A stretch of 64,000 nucleotides of DNA from Bacillus sp. S3 (GTDB lineage: Bacteria > Bacillota > Bacilli > Bacillales > Cytobacillaceae), in assembly GCF_005154805.1 (NCBI RefSeq), contig NZ_CP039727.1, positions 1,671,501-1,735,500 on the forward strand. The letters are read 5' to 3'. A program made the translations under genes and the position numbers. The number at the start of each line of letters is the position of its first letter. The stretch's first letter is position 1. Shown one piece after another: positions 25,784 to 33,387 of this stretch. The notes beneath the pieces are model-generated. The model was not told the DNA's origin and did not search any database. It saw only the letters and a list, made by a program, of their open reading frames with translations.

Positions 25784-25831
25784 GTATGGAATATATGCTA
25801 AACAAAAAAAGAAAATGGAGGTACTTATTCT

Positions 25832-26704
25832 ATGAGTAAAAAAGTATTGGGTGTTTATAATTCAAGTGATGATGTAATCCATGCGATAGAGGAATTCAAA
25901 AACGAAGGATATTCTGAAAATGAATTATCTATTATTGCGAATACACGTGATATTCCTTCAGCCATTCAAAATGAAATAGGTGTAACGACCGAGGAGGTAA
26001 GCGGAACGGATTATAATCGAACATATGAACATAGAGGGTTCATTGAAAACCTGCTTTCCGTATTTGAAATTAATACCAATATAAATGATGGCACAACCTC
26101 CTATTTTGACCATCTGGTTGGGTTGGGGTTTGATGAAGACGCTGCCCGCGAATACGAAAGGGATATTAATTCCGGTAAAATTTTGCTTCTATCCGATCGT
26201 GAAGCAGAGCAAGCCTTAGGTGGTGGATTCACAGGTACCGCCTCGCCTGACCAAACAAAATTTGATGATAATTCGTTTAGTAGGGATAAGGAGCGGACCA
26301 TGAAGCTTCGAGAGGAACAGTTGGATGTTGCTAAAGAACGTGTCCAGACTGGTGAAGTAGAGGTAAAAAAAGAAGTGGTTGAAGAACAAAAAACAGTCCA
26401 TGTTCCGGTAACGCATGAAGAGGTTTATGTGGAGAGACAAGAAGTGGGCGGTCGCACAGCAGATACCACAACTCCGATTGGGAGTGATGAAACGATCCAT
26501 GTTCCAATTGTCGAGGAAAAAGTTGAAGTATCAAAAAAACCTGTTGTAACGGAGGAACTGGTAATAGGAAAAAGGCAGGTTACTGAAACCGAACAGGTTA
26601 CCGATAATATCAAACGTGAGGAAGCAAAGGTGGAAACAGAAGGCGATGCCAAAGTCGATGAGTCAACTATTGGCCGTAACCATGAAGATCAATACCGAAA
26701 ATAA
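25832..26704 (+). CDS. YsnF/DUF2382 general stress protein
   Basis: 290 residues. The N-terminal 130 residues form a general-stress-17M-like domain (VLGVYNSSDDVIHAIEEFKNEGYSENELSIIA). Residues 145-290 are the DUF2382 (YsnF/AvaK) domain: MKLREEQLDVAKERVQTGEVEV, then three beta-hairpin-like repeats of E-x-x-HVPVTHEEVYVER type rich in Glu, Lys and Val. No membrane part. Domain role unknown; induced in general stress in B. subtilis. GAAAATGGAGG precedes the ATG, and the promoter looks sigma-B dependent. Confidence 0.85.
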   Translation: MSKKVLGVYNSSDDVIHAIEEFKNEGYSENELSIIANTRDIPSAIQNEIGVTTEEVSGTDYNRTYEHRGFIENLLSVFEINTNINDGTTSYFDHLVGLGFDEDAAREYERDINSGKILLLSDREAEQALGGGFTGTASPDQTKFDDNSFSRDKERTMKLREEQLDVAKERVQTGEVEVKKEVVEEQKTVHVPVTHEEVYVERQEVGGRTADTTTPIGSDETIHVPIVEEKVEVSKKPVVTEELVIGKRQVTETEQVTDNIKREEAKVETEGDAKVDESTIGRNHEDQYRK

Positions 26705-26761
26705 TGGGAAAATATAAAGGGCTGATATGAATGGTGTTTCGGTTTCATAAGTATAATGAAA

Positions 26762-26798
26762 AGTGTTGTTTGTCAATTGTGCAAACAGCACTTTTTTT
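26762..26798 (+). terminator. terminator after YsnF-like gene
   Basis: AGTGTTGTTTG and CAAACAGCACT pair with one G-U and are followed by seven T. Confidence 0.85.
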
Positions 26799-26826
26799 GC
26801 CGCTGACCAGGGCGCTTACGCTTTTC
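26799..26826 (-). repeat. dispersed repeat, truncated copy
   Basis: On the minus strand GAGAAAAGCGTAAGCGCCCT continues to GGTCAGCGGC, matching the first 27 bases of the copy at 16757 almost exactly. It abuts the T run of the preceding terminator. Confidence 0.6.
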
Positions 26827-26896
26827 TCACTATATGTAGGTTTATTCACAAATGAGGGTAAAAAGAAGGTGAAGCAGAAGGTAAGTATTTTGAGGG

Positions 26897-27244
26897 TTAG
26901 CTTATTTTCTCTAATAGGGCTGCAGAGGAAAGTTCGTCTTTTTTGCTTGATGCAGTTAAAGCTGAAGCAAGCGTGATGGCATGATCGATTAATTTCATAT
27001 CTGCTGAGCAATAATATGGTCTTTTCCAATTAAAATTGCCTTCTTTATCTGCAGGATAAATAGTCACTTTCCAGTGATAATAAATTTTCGGCTGTGGGAG
27101 TTGTACCCCTTCAACAGCAATGAGCCAGTGGGTGAAAGGTGAATCAGGAGAGTATGCTTCGGATTCCTGTAATGACAGCAGGTCATTTAATCCAATTGGA
27201 ACGAATGCCTTTTGATAAAAATCATGATAATTTGGGGTTTTCAT
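26897..27244 (-). CDS. hypothetical protein, 115 residues
   Basis: I do not recognise the family. The protein is soluble, rich in aromatic residues (HWLIAVEG, KIYYHWKVTIYP, WKRPYYC) and ends in a polar helix. The start has AAAGGGAGGGCTAAAAC on the minus strand, so translation is likely. It sits alone between the YsnF-like gene and the hemerythrin gene. No motif for catalysis or metal binding is visible. Confidence 0.6.
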   Translation of the reverse strand: MKTPNYHDFYQKAFVPIGLNDLLSLQESEAYSPDSPFTHWLIAVEGVQLPQPKIYYHWKVTIYPADKEGNFNWKRPYYCSADMKLIDHAITLASALTASSKKDELSSAALLEKIS

Positions 27245-27330
27245 GTTTTAGCCCTCCCTTTATGGTTTAACTATATTATATGAAACTTTTAAAACTTTTT
27301 GAGTGATAAATGTTAAAATTTTTCAAAAAA

Positions 27331-27344
27331 TTAAAGCGGTTTCA
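27331..27344. promoter_or_regulatory. cre-like site
   Basis: TTAAAGCGGTTTCA matches the CcpA cre consensus TGAAANCGNTTNCA at all but one base. It lies between two divergent genes, 121 bases before the hemerythrin ATG. Confidence 0.35.
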
Positions 27345-27389
27345 TAAATTAGACAAAAAGAATGCATCCTGTAAACAATTGTGGATAAA

Positions 27390-27432
27390 AGTGATATCTG
27401 TCACTACATTAAATCAGAGTAGCTTTTATACT
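27390..27432 (+). promoter_or_regulatory. Fnr-type class II promoter of hemerythrin gene
   Basis: AGTGA-TATCTG-TCACT (27390-27405) is a perfect CRP/Fnr-family dyad. The -10 box TATACT is at 27427-27432, giving a start near 27439 and placing the dyad centre at -41.5, the class II activator position. There is no good -35 box, as expected for an activated promoter. Confidence 0.7.
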
Positions 27433-27464
27433 TGAAACAAAATAAAACGCTGAGGTGAAGGATT

Positions 27465-27989
27465 ATGAGTGACTGTATGAGTGCATTTGGGGGAATGCCC
27501 CAAGCTGAATTAAGCGAAGGACTTAAACAATTAAAAAGTGAACATCCTCCATTATTAGAACAATTAGAAGGATTATACGAATTAACTAAGCAAATTGATC
27601 AAGAAATAGCTGTAGATAAGAATTTTGGTGAATTAATAACAAAAGTAAAAGAATTTAAGGCATCTTTAGAGCCGCATTCAGAAAGAGAAGAGGGTGTTCT
27701 TTTTCCAATGATGGGGGTTTATATTGGAACAACCTCAGGACCGATTGCCGTGATGGAATATGAACATGACCAAGCAAAATCAAATATTGGTGCCTTTCTT
27801 GCTAAGGCAGAAGCTTTACCAACATCAACAGATGAGAAGAAAAAATTAGCTGAATTAATTCAAAATGCTTACTTCATTTTAATAGAACATTTTTCCAAAG
27901 AGGAAAATGTATTATTCCCAATGGCTGAAAGAATGCTGACTGAGGAAGAAAAAGCAGAATTATTACAAAAAATCCAGGAAATAAAGTAA
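27465..27989 (+). CDS. hemerythrin-like domain protein
   Basis: 174 residues, four-helix bundle. Candidate diiron ligands follow the family order: His in SEHPPLLEQL, His and Glu in PHSEREEGVLFP, His in YEHDQAKS, then His in EHFSKEENVLFPMAE with its glutamates. Such proteins bind oxygen or nitric oxide or act in iron-cluster repair. The start follows GCTGAGGTGAAGG. It is a single gene with a terminator shared with the convergent exporter gene. The Fnr-type site upstream points to induction under oxygen limitation. Confidence 0.85.
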   Translation: MSDCMSAFGGMPQAELSEGLKQLKSEHPPLLEQLEGLYELTKQIDQEIAVDKNFGELITKVKEFKASLEPHSEREEGVLFPMMGVYIGTTSGPIAVMEYEHDQAKSNIGAFLAKAEALPTSTDEKKKLAELIQNAYFILIEHFSKEENVLFPMAERMLTEEEKAELLQKIQEIK

Positions 27990-28018
27990 GGATGGGCCTA
28001 TGCCCATCCTTCTTTATT
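27989..28018. terminator. bidirectional terminator
   Basis: AAGGATGGGC and GCCCATCCTT form a perfect 10-bp stem around CTAT; T-rich on the plus strand. Confidence 0.9.
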
Positions 28019-29252
28019 TTGGTTGATTCCATTCCCAAATCTTTTGATCTGTTGGAAGGAGGAATGCGATTAAACCAAGTAATGGTAATACTCCAAGCCA
28101 TGTGATCATCGACTGCAAACCAATCAGGTCCGCGAGATAACCTAAGCCTACTGAACCAATTGCCCCCATACCAAATGCAAGACCAACAGTTAAACCGGAC
28201 ATTGTGCCAATTTTCCCCGGAACTAATTCTTGAGCGTATACAACGGTGACGGAAAAACTAGTCATTAAGATAAAACCGGTTAGAATTAGAAAGAAAAAGG
28301 CTACTGTTGATGGAACATAAGGAATGAGGATAGAAAAAGGCACAGTTGCTAACATGGAAAAGGAAATGATGTTTTTCTTTCCAAATCGGTCTGACAGCGG
28401 CCCACCAAAGAAGGTACCCACAGCTCCGGAAACTAAAAATGCGAACAAGAAGATCTGAGATTCTTTAATCGTAAGGCTATATTCTTTAATCACATAAAAA
28501 GTATAAAAATTGGTAATACCGGAAGAATACCAAGTTCTCGCAAAGATTAACAATAGAATCAATGCCAAAGTATTTTTTACCTCTCTTGTTAAACCGTCCT
28601 TCTTGGTCACACCTGTACTTTTTTTCTTCGCCGTTACTGGTGAAATTAGTAATCTTTGATTATACCAATTGGCGATATAAAGCAGTAAAATGACCGCAAC
28701 TGCTGCGACAATTGTGAACCAGGATGCACCAATTTGGCCAAGCGGCACCAAAATCAGTGCTGTTATTACTGGAGCTAGTGCCTGACCCGTATTGCCTCCG
28801 ACTTGATAAATAGATTGTGCCAGCCCTCGCCGGCTTCCTGCAGCCATATAGGCTACCCTTGAACCTTCGGGATGAAAAATCGCAGACCCAAGACCAATGA
28901 AAACGACAGATAGAACAATCATTAGAAAACTCGAAGCAAAACCCAATCCAAGGATGCCGAATAATGTAAAGGTTAGCCCAATTGGCAGTGCATAAGGCAT
29001 AGGCTTTTTGTCAGTTATCATTCCGACTGCTGGCTGCATAATGGATGAAATCATATTTAAAGAGAATGCAATAATTCCAAGCTGTGTAAAGCTTAAACCC
29101 ATTGATTTTTCCAAAATGGGGAACATAGCCGGAACAACAGCCTGAATGGAATCATTCAATAAATGGCACAGTCCAATGATAAAAAGAATTTTATACATAG
29201 GTGATTCGGAGGCCTTCTGCGCCTTTGCGGGTAATATTGCTTGTTGATTCAT
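28014..29252 (-). CDS. fsr: MFS exporter, fosmidomycin resistance (Fsr) type
   Basis: 412 residues with 12 membrane segments. Features of the Fsr branch are HLLNDSIQAVVPAMFP in helix 1, GLGSAIFHPEGSRVA in helix 4 (the FHPE motif), and GGPLSDRFGKKNII between helices 8 and 9. The family includes the E. coli fosmidomycin exporter and uncharacterised relatives, so the drug may not be fosmidomycin here. It stands alone, convergent with the hemerythrin gene; its stop lies at the shared terminator. No local regulator. Confidence 0.8.
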   Translation of the reverse strand: MNQQAILPAKAQKASESPMYKILFIIGLCHLLNDSIQAVVPAMFPILEKSMGLSFTQLGIIAFSLNMISSIMQPAVGMITDKKPMPYALPIGLTFTLFGILGLGFASSFLMIVLSVVFIGLGSAIFHPEGSRVAYMAAGSRRGLAQSIYQVGGNTGQALAPVITALILVPLGQIGASWFTIVAAVAVILLLYIANWYNQRLLISPVTAKKKSTGVTKKDGLTREVKNTLALILLLIFARTWYSSGITNFYTFYVIKEYSLTIKESQIFLFAFLVSGAVGTFFGGPLSDRFGKKNIISFSMLATVPFSILIPYVPSTVAFFFLILTGFILMTSFSVTVVYAQELVPGKIGTMSGLTVGLAFGMGAIGSVGLGYLADLIGLQSMITWLGVLPLLGLIAFLLPTDQKIWEWNQPK

Positions 29253-29379
29253 TTGATCCCTTCTTTATTGTTTATTGACAAAATATTTTTCTATCCTATC
29301 ATACTACCGAATAACAAAAATAAGAAATATTTATTTCTCATTTCGGAATATTTAAATTATAACGGAGCAATTGTAATAT

Positions 29380-29410
29380 TAAAATAAAACGAGACCGTTA
29401 TTGGTCTCGC
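29380..29410 (-). terminator. terminator of KinD-like kinase gene
   Basis: On the minus strand GCGAGACC-AATAAC-GGTCTCGT leads into TTTATTTT; it overlaps the last codons of the gene. Confidence 0.75.
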
Positions 29411-30912
29411 TTTTCCTTACAGATTGGCAGCGTAATGGTGACGGTAGTTCCAAAATTTTCGGTGCTGTCGATTTGAATGCTTCCCCCAAATGAGTTTATA
29501 ATTCGCTTACAAATAACGAGACCTAGACCTGTTCCCGTTTCTTTTGAAGTATAAAAAGGGCGGAATATTTTTTCTAACTCATCTTTTGGAATCCCTTTTC
29601 CATTATCGTGAATTTCCAGCTTACAAAAATCATTTTCATACATGTAGAGTCTTATATCCAATGTGCCGGCTTTATCAAATGATTCAAACGCATTTTTTGT
29701 AATATTTAAGATCACTTGTTTCATTTCATCCTTAACACACTTAACCATCACAGGTTCTTCTGGAATCTGCCAGATACATGAAACATTGTGTGAATTAGCC
29801 TCTGACATGATCAGAGGTTTCAATTCTTGTAGTGTCCCGTTTATATTAATGTTATCTGTCAATTGTGCTGTCGGTTTTCCCAGAATTAAAAACTCACTAA
29901 CGATTTCATTAATGCGTTTCAGTTCTGAATTAATAACATTAAAATAATAGCGATCCTCAGGGTCCGTGTATTTTTCACTCAGGAGTTGTATTAACCCTTT
30001 TACACCTGTTAACGGGTTTCGAATTTCATGTGCTGTACTTGCAGCTAATGTGCCTACTAATTCGAGCTTCTGCAGTTCATTTTGTTTTCTTTCTTGATGT
30101 GCATGCTTTCTTAATAAGAAATATTTGATAAGTAAGTAAAGGATATGTGTGATAACGAGGATAATAAATACTATTTCCCCTAGGTCTTTACCAATTTCTT
30201 TATAACTCCGTTCGGCAATCTTTACTTTTATATTCCACGGTATTCTTTCCATTGGTGAAGTAACCCAATTAGTCTCGTTTGCCGTTTCATTGTAGGCTAC
30301 ATTCATTTCGAGAATTGGTTTTTTTCCTCCATTCACCACAATTAGCTTGTTCTCGGGCGTAAGGACCTTCATCAGGTTCCTCATATAATCAATCCGTAAA
30401 TCCGCAACCAGAATAGCCTGTAATTCCTGATTTTCATCGAGCACTGGTGTAGCAAGGCCAATAATATTTTGGTTGTTTCTAAGAATTTCTACTTGATCTG
30501 CAATAATTGTATCCTTTGTTTTAATGACTTCTTGGATGAATGAGTGTTTGGCAAAATTGGCATCGTTTCGTAATGGAACAGAACCAGTTAGCAAAGAGCC
30601 AGTATGGTCAAGTAAGTAAAGGCCTCCATACCGAGGATCGTTTTGGTTTACCTGCATTAATAATGGTTCCATTTTTGCCGGAAAATCCAATTCATTTCTT
30701 GCGGAAAGGGACAGAATATCTAAGCTGGTTTTCGTTTCGCTAATGAATTGATCCCAGTTCTTCTGATAAATTGAGGCGACCCATAGAGCATCTTTTTTTC
30801 TTGCTATGTCATTTTCCTTTAAAATATGATAAAAATAGTATGAACCTAAAATTAAAACAGGCAGTACAACAATAAAAAAATAGATATAAAAATTGCCTTT
30901 ACGAATTTTCAT
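29398..30912 (-). CDS. KinD-like dCache sensor histidine kinase
   Basis: 504 residues, close to KinD of B. subtilis. Two membrane helices (about 10-30 and 246-266) enclose an extracellular double-Cache sensor (FISETKTSLDILS, GGLYLLDHTGSLLTG, IIGLATPVLDENQELQAILVADL). The cytoplasmic kinase has AHEIRNPLTGVKGLIQLL (His295), NITKNAFE (N box), DNGKGIP (G1) and FYTSKETGTGLGL. No response regulator is adjacent. It lies just upstream of, and divergent from, mhqR, which is the kinD-mhqR order I recall in B. subtilis. Likely feeds the sporulation phosphorelay in response to an external small molecule. Confidence 0.85.
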   Translation of the reverse strand: MKIRKGNFYIYFFIVVLPVLILGSYYFYHILKENDIARKKDALWVASIYQKNWDQFISETKTSLDILSLSARNELDFPAKMEPLLMQVNQNDPRYGGLYLLDHTGSLLTGSVPLRNDANFAKHSFIQEVIKTKDTIIADQVEILRNNQNIIGLATPVLDENQELQAILVADLRIDYMRNLMKVLTPENKLIVVNGGKKPILEMNVAYNETANETNWVTSPMERIPWNIKVKIAERSYKEIGKDLGEIVFIILVITHILYLLIKYFLLRKHAHQERKQNELQKLELVGTLAASTAHEIRNPLTGVKGLIQLLSEKYTDPEDRYYFNVINSELKRINEIVSEFLILGKPTAQLTDNININGTLQELKPLIMSEANSHNVSCIWQIPEEPVMVKCVKDEMKQVILNITKNAFESFDKAGTLDIRLYMYENDFCKLEIHDNGKGIPKDELEKIFRPFYTSKETGTGLGLVICKRIINSFGGSIQIDSTENFGTTVTITLPICKEKRDQ

Positions 30913-31007
30913 TAAGGTACCCCGATGTATTTTGATGTAAAATAACGTTATTATTATATCAAATGTTTCATGAATTTACCGAAATATTCCTGCTTTCATA
31001 GAGGAAA

Positions 31008-31036
31008 TTGACATGAATTGAAAAGTTTTTTATAAT
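31008..31036 (+). promoter_or_regulatory. consensus sigma-A promoter of mhqR
   Basis: TTGACA (31008-31013), 17 bases, TATAAT (31031-31036): a full consensus match with ideal spacing, 79 bases upstream of the ATG. Confidence 0.85.
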
Positions 31037-31114
31037 TAATTTTGAAATCAAGATAAATTAAAAGTGTGGATTCAGCAACACACAAAATCAAAAATCTAAA
31101 AGGATGAGTTTTTT

Positions 31115-31555
31115 ATGGAAAATGATTCAGTAGCAAAATCCTTAAAGCTATTCATTGTCCTTTCACGAGCGTATAAGGCGATCAATGAACATGTAAATAA
31201 AGTCATTCAGGCAAATGGTTTAAATCCAACAGAATTTGCCGTGTTAGAGCTGCTCTACCATAAAGGTGACCAGCCGATGCAGCAAATCGGCGGGAAAATT
31301 CTGCTCGCCAGTGGCAGTATAACTTATGTGGTCGATAAACTAGAACAAAAAGGAATGTTGAGACGAATAGCCTGCCCTAAAGATCGGAGAGTCACATATG
31401 CACAAATTACCGATGAGGGGAAAAGGTTTATTCAGGACATTTTTCCTGAACATGCGAAGCAAATTGATACGCTCATGTCGAGTCTTGATGATTCAGAGAA
31501 AACGGAAGCAATTGAACTACTGAAAAAGTTAGGTTTGCCTGCGGGTAAATTTTAA
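31115..31555 (+). CDS. mhqR: MarR-family repressor, MhqR (YkvE) type
   Basis: 146 residues. Winged-helix MarR fold: LNPTEFAVLELLYHKGDQPMQQIGGKILLASGSITYVVDKLEQKGML covers helices 2-5, followed by the wing CPKDRRVTYAQITDEG. In B. subtilis MhqR represses quinone-detoxifying dioxygenases and azoreductases. The sequence and the neighbour KinD match that gene as I recall it. AAAAGGATGAG precedes the ATG. No target genes for quinone detoxification occur in this window, so its regulon must be elsewhere. Cysteines are few, so it is not obviously a thiol switch. Confidence 0.82.
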   Translation: MENDSVAKSLKLFIVLSRAYKAINEHVNKVIQANGLNPTEFAVLELLYHKGDQPMQQIGGKILLASGSITYVVDKLEQKGMLRRIACPKDRRVTYAQITDEGKRFIQDIFPEHAKQIDTLMSSLDDSEKTEAIELLKKLGLPAGKF

Positions 31556-31580
31556 TACGGCCAATGGTCGTATTTTTTTT
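31554..31580 (+). terminator. terminator after mhqR
   Basis: AATACGgCC and GGtCGTATT form a stem around AAT and are followed by eight T. Confidence 0.85.
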
Positions 31581-31648
31581 ATGAAGGAATTTTATGAAAC
31601 AGTGTCGAAATAATATCGTTGGAATATTTGAAAGAGGGGGATTTTTTT

Positions 31649-33343
31649 ATGAACTTTGAACAGTATACATATGTCCGTCCGAATCTAGAAGAAGTAACGA
31701 CTAAATTTAACTTAGTGCTTGACCGATTTAAAGAGGCTCTTACTGTTGAAAAACAAAGTGAGGCTATGCATGGCATTAATCAACTAAGAAATGACCTTGG
31801 CACGATGTTTAATCTATGCTATATTCGTCATTCGATTGATACGAATGATGAATTTTATAAGCAAGAACAGGATTATATGGATGAAATACAGCCTGAGGTA
31901 GAAGGACTGGTAACCAAATATTATCAAGCACTTGTGGAGTCAAAATTCCGCAGCCAGCTTGAAGAAAAGTGGGGCATTCAGTTATTTGCCCTAGCTGAAG
32001 GACAGCTAAAGACATTTAAACCTGAAATTGTTCCATTATTGCAAAAGGAAAATCGTCTATCAACGGAATACACAAAGCTGCTTGCTTCAGCTAAAATTGA
32101 TTTTGAAGGGGAAGAGAGGACCTTGGCCCAATTGGATCCCTTCACAGAATCGACAGACAGGAAAATGAGAAAGAAGGCGAGTGAAGCGAAATTTGGCTTT
32201 TTTGCAGAGCATGAGGCGGAACTCGACCGTATCTATGATGACCTTGTTAGAGTAAGAACGGAAATCGCTCAAACGCTGGGATATAAAAACTTTGTGGAAC
32301 TTGGCTACTATCGAATGATGAGAACGGATTACAATTCCGAAATGGTAGCGAATTTCCGTGCGCAGGTTAAGGACTTTATCGTGCCAATTGCCACAAAATT
32401 AAAGATGCGCCAACAGGAAAGAATTGGACTCGACAAATTAAAATATTATGATGAAGGCTTCAATTTTCAGACTGGAAATGCAGTACCAAAAGGCTCGCCA
32501 GAATGGATTATCGAAAATGGCCAAAAAATGTATGAAGACCTTTCAGCAGAAACAGGGTCGTTTTTCCGTTATATGCAGGATAACAAACTGATGGATCTGG
32601 TAGCCAAAAAAGGAAAAGCAGGCGGCGGTTATTGTACATTTATTGAAAATTACAAAGCACCATTTATTTTTTCCAATTTTAACGGAACTTCAGGGGATAT
32701 TGATGTCTTAACACATGAAGCGGGTCATGCGTTCCAAGTATATTCCAGCCGTGACTTTGAGGTTCCGGAATATAATTGGCCGACCTATGAGGCATGTGAA
32801 ATTCACTCTATGAGTATGGAATTCTTTACATGGCCGTGGATGGATTTGTTCTTTAAAGAAGATACAGACAAATATAAATTTTCACATTTAAGTGATGCAT
32901 TATTGTTCTTACCATATGGGGTTTCAGTTGATGAATTTCAGCACTGGGTTTATGAGAATCCGACAGCTACACCAAAAGAGCGTAAGCTAAAGTGGCGTGA
33001 GATAGAGAAGAAATATTTGCCGCATAAGGATTATGACGGCAACGAATATCTAGAAAGCGGCGGCTTCTGGCAGCGCCAAGGTCACATTTTTAATTCGCCG
33101 TTTTATTATATTGATTATACACTTGCACAGATTTGTGCCTTCCAATTCTGGAAGCGCTCTAGAGAGGACCAGGAAAAGGCTTGGGCAGATTATGTGAACC
33201 TGTGTAAGCTTGGGGGCAGCATGTCATTCACAAAGCTTGTCGCGGCAGCCAACCTGATTTCACCATTTGAGGATGGGTGTGTTGAATCAGTGGTCGCTGT
33301 GATTGAGAACTGGTTGAACTCTGTGGATGATCAAAAACTATAA
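31649..33343 (+). CDS. M3-family oligoendopeptidase (PepF type)
   Basis: 564 residues. Zinc metallopeptidase that degrades oligopeptides in the cytoplasm. The zinc site HEAGHAFQ is at about residues 356-363, with the third ligand glutamate in ACEIHSMSMEFF downstream; FSNFNGTSGDIDVLTHEAGH is the typical M3 approach. No signal peptide. ATG 31649 follows AAAGAGGGGGATT and is preferred to the upstream TTG 31619. Single gene ending at a bidirectional terminator. Confidence 0.9.
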   Translation: MNFEQYTYVRPNLEEVTTKFNLVLDRFKEALTVEKQSEAMHGINQLRNDLGTMFNLCYIRHSIDTNDEFYKQEQDYMDEIQPEVEGLVTKYYQALVESKFRSQLEEKWGIQLFALAEGQLKTFKPEIVPLLQKENRLSTEYTKLLASAKIDFEGEERTLAQLDPFTESTDRKMRKKASEAKFGFFAEHEAELDRIYDDLVRVRTEIAQTLGYKNFVELGYYRMMRTDYNSEMVANFRAQVKDFIVPIATKLKMRQQERIGLDKLKYYDEGFNFQTGNAVPKGSPEWIIENGQKMYEDLSAETGSFFRYMQDNKLMDLVAKKGKAGGGYCTFIENYKAPFIFSNFNGTSGDIDVLTHEAGHAFQVYSSRDFEVPEYNWPTYEACEIHSMSMEFFTWPWMDLFFKEDTDKYKFSHLSDALLFLPYGVSVDEFQHWVYENPTATPKERKLKWREIEKKYLPHKDYDGNEYLESGGFWQRQGHIFNSPFYYIDYTLAQICAFQFWKRSREDQEKAWADYVNLCKLGGSMSFTKLVAAANLISPFEDGCVESVVAVIENWLNSVDDQKL

Positions 33344-33346
33344 GCT

Positions 33347-33386
33347 AAAAAGCGAAACCACTTTTATCAGTGGCTTCGCTTTTTTA
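33347..33386. terminator. bidirectional terminator between pepF-like gene and clpE
   Basis: AAAAAGCGAAaCCACT and AGTGGcTTCGCTTTTT pair around TTTATC. Confidence 0.9.
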
Positions 33387-33387
33387 A

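Noticed and set aside
26731..26976. 81-codon frame after the YsnF-like gene
   Set aside because: It runs through a terminator hairpin and a repeat fragment and overlaps a better gene on the minus strand.
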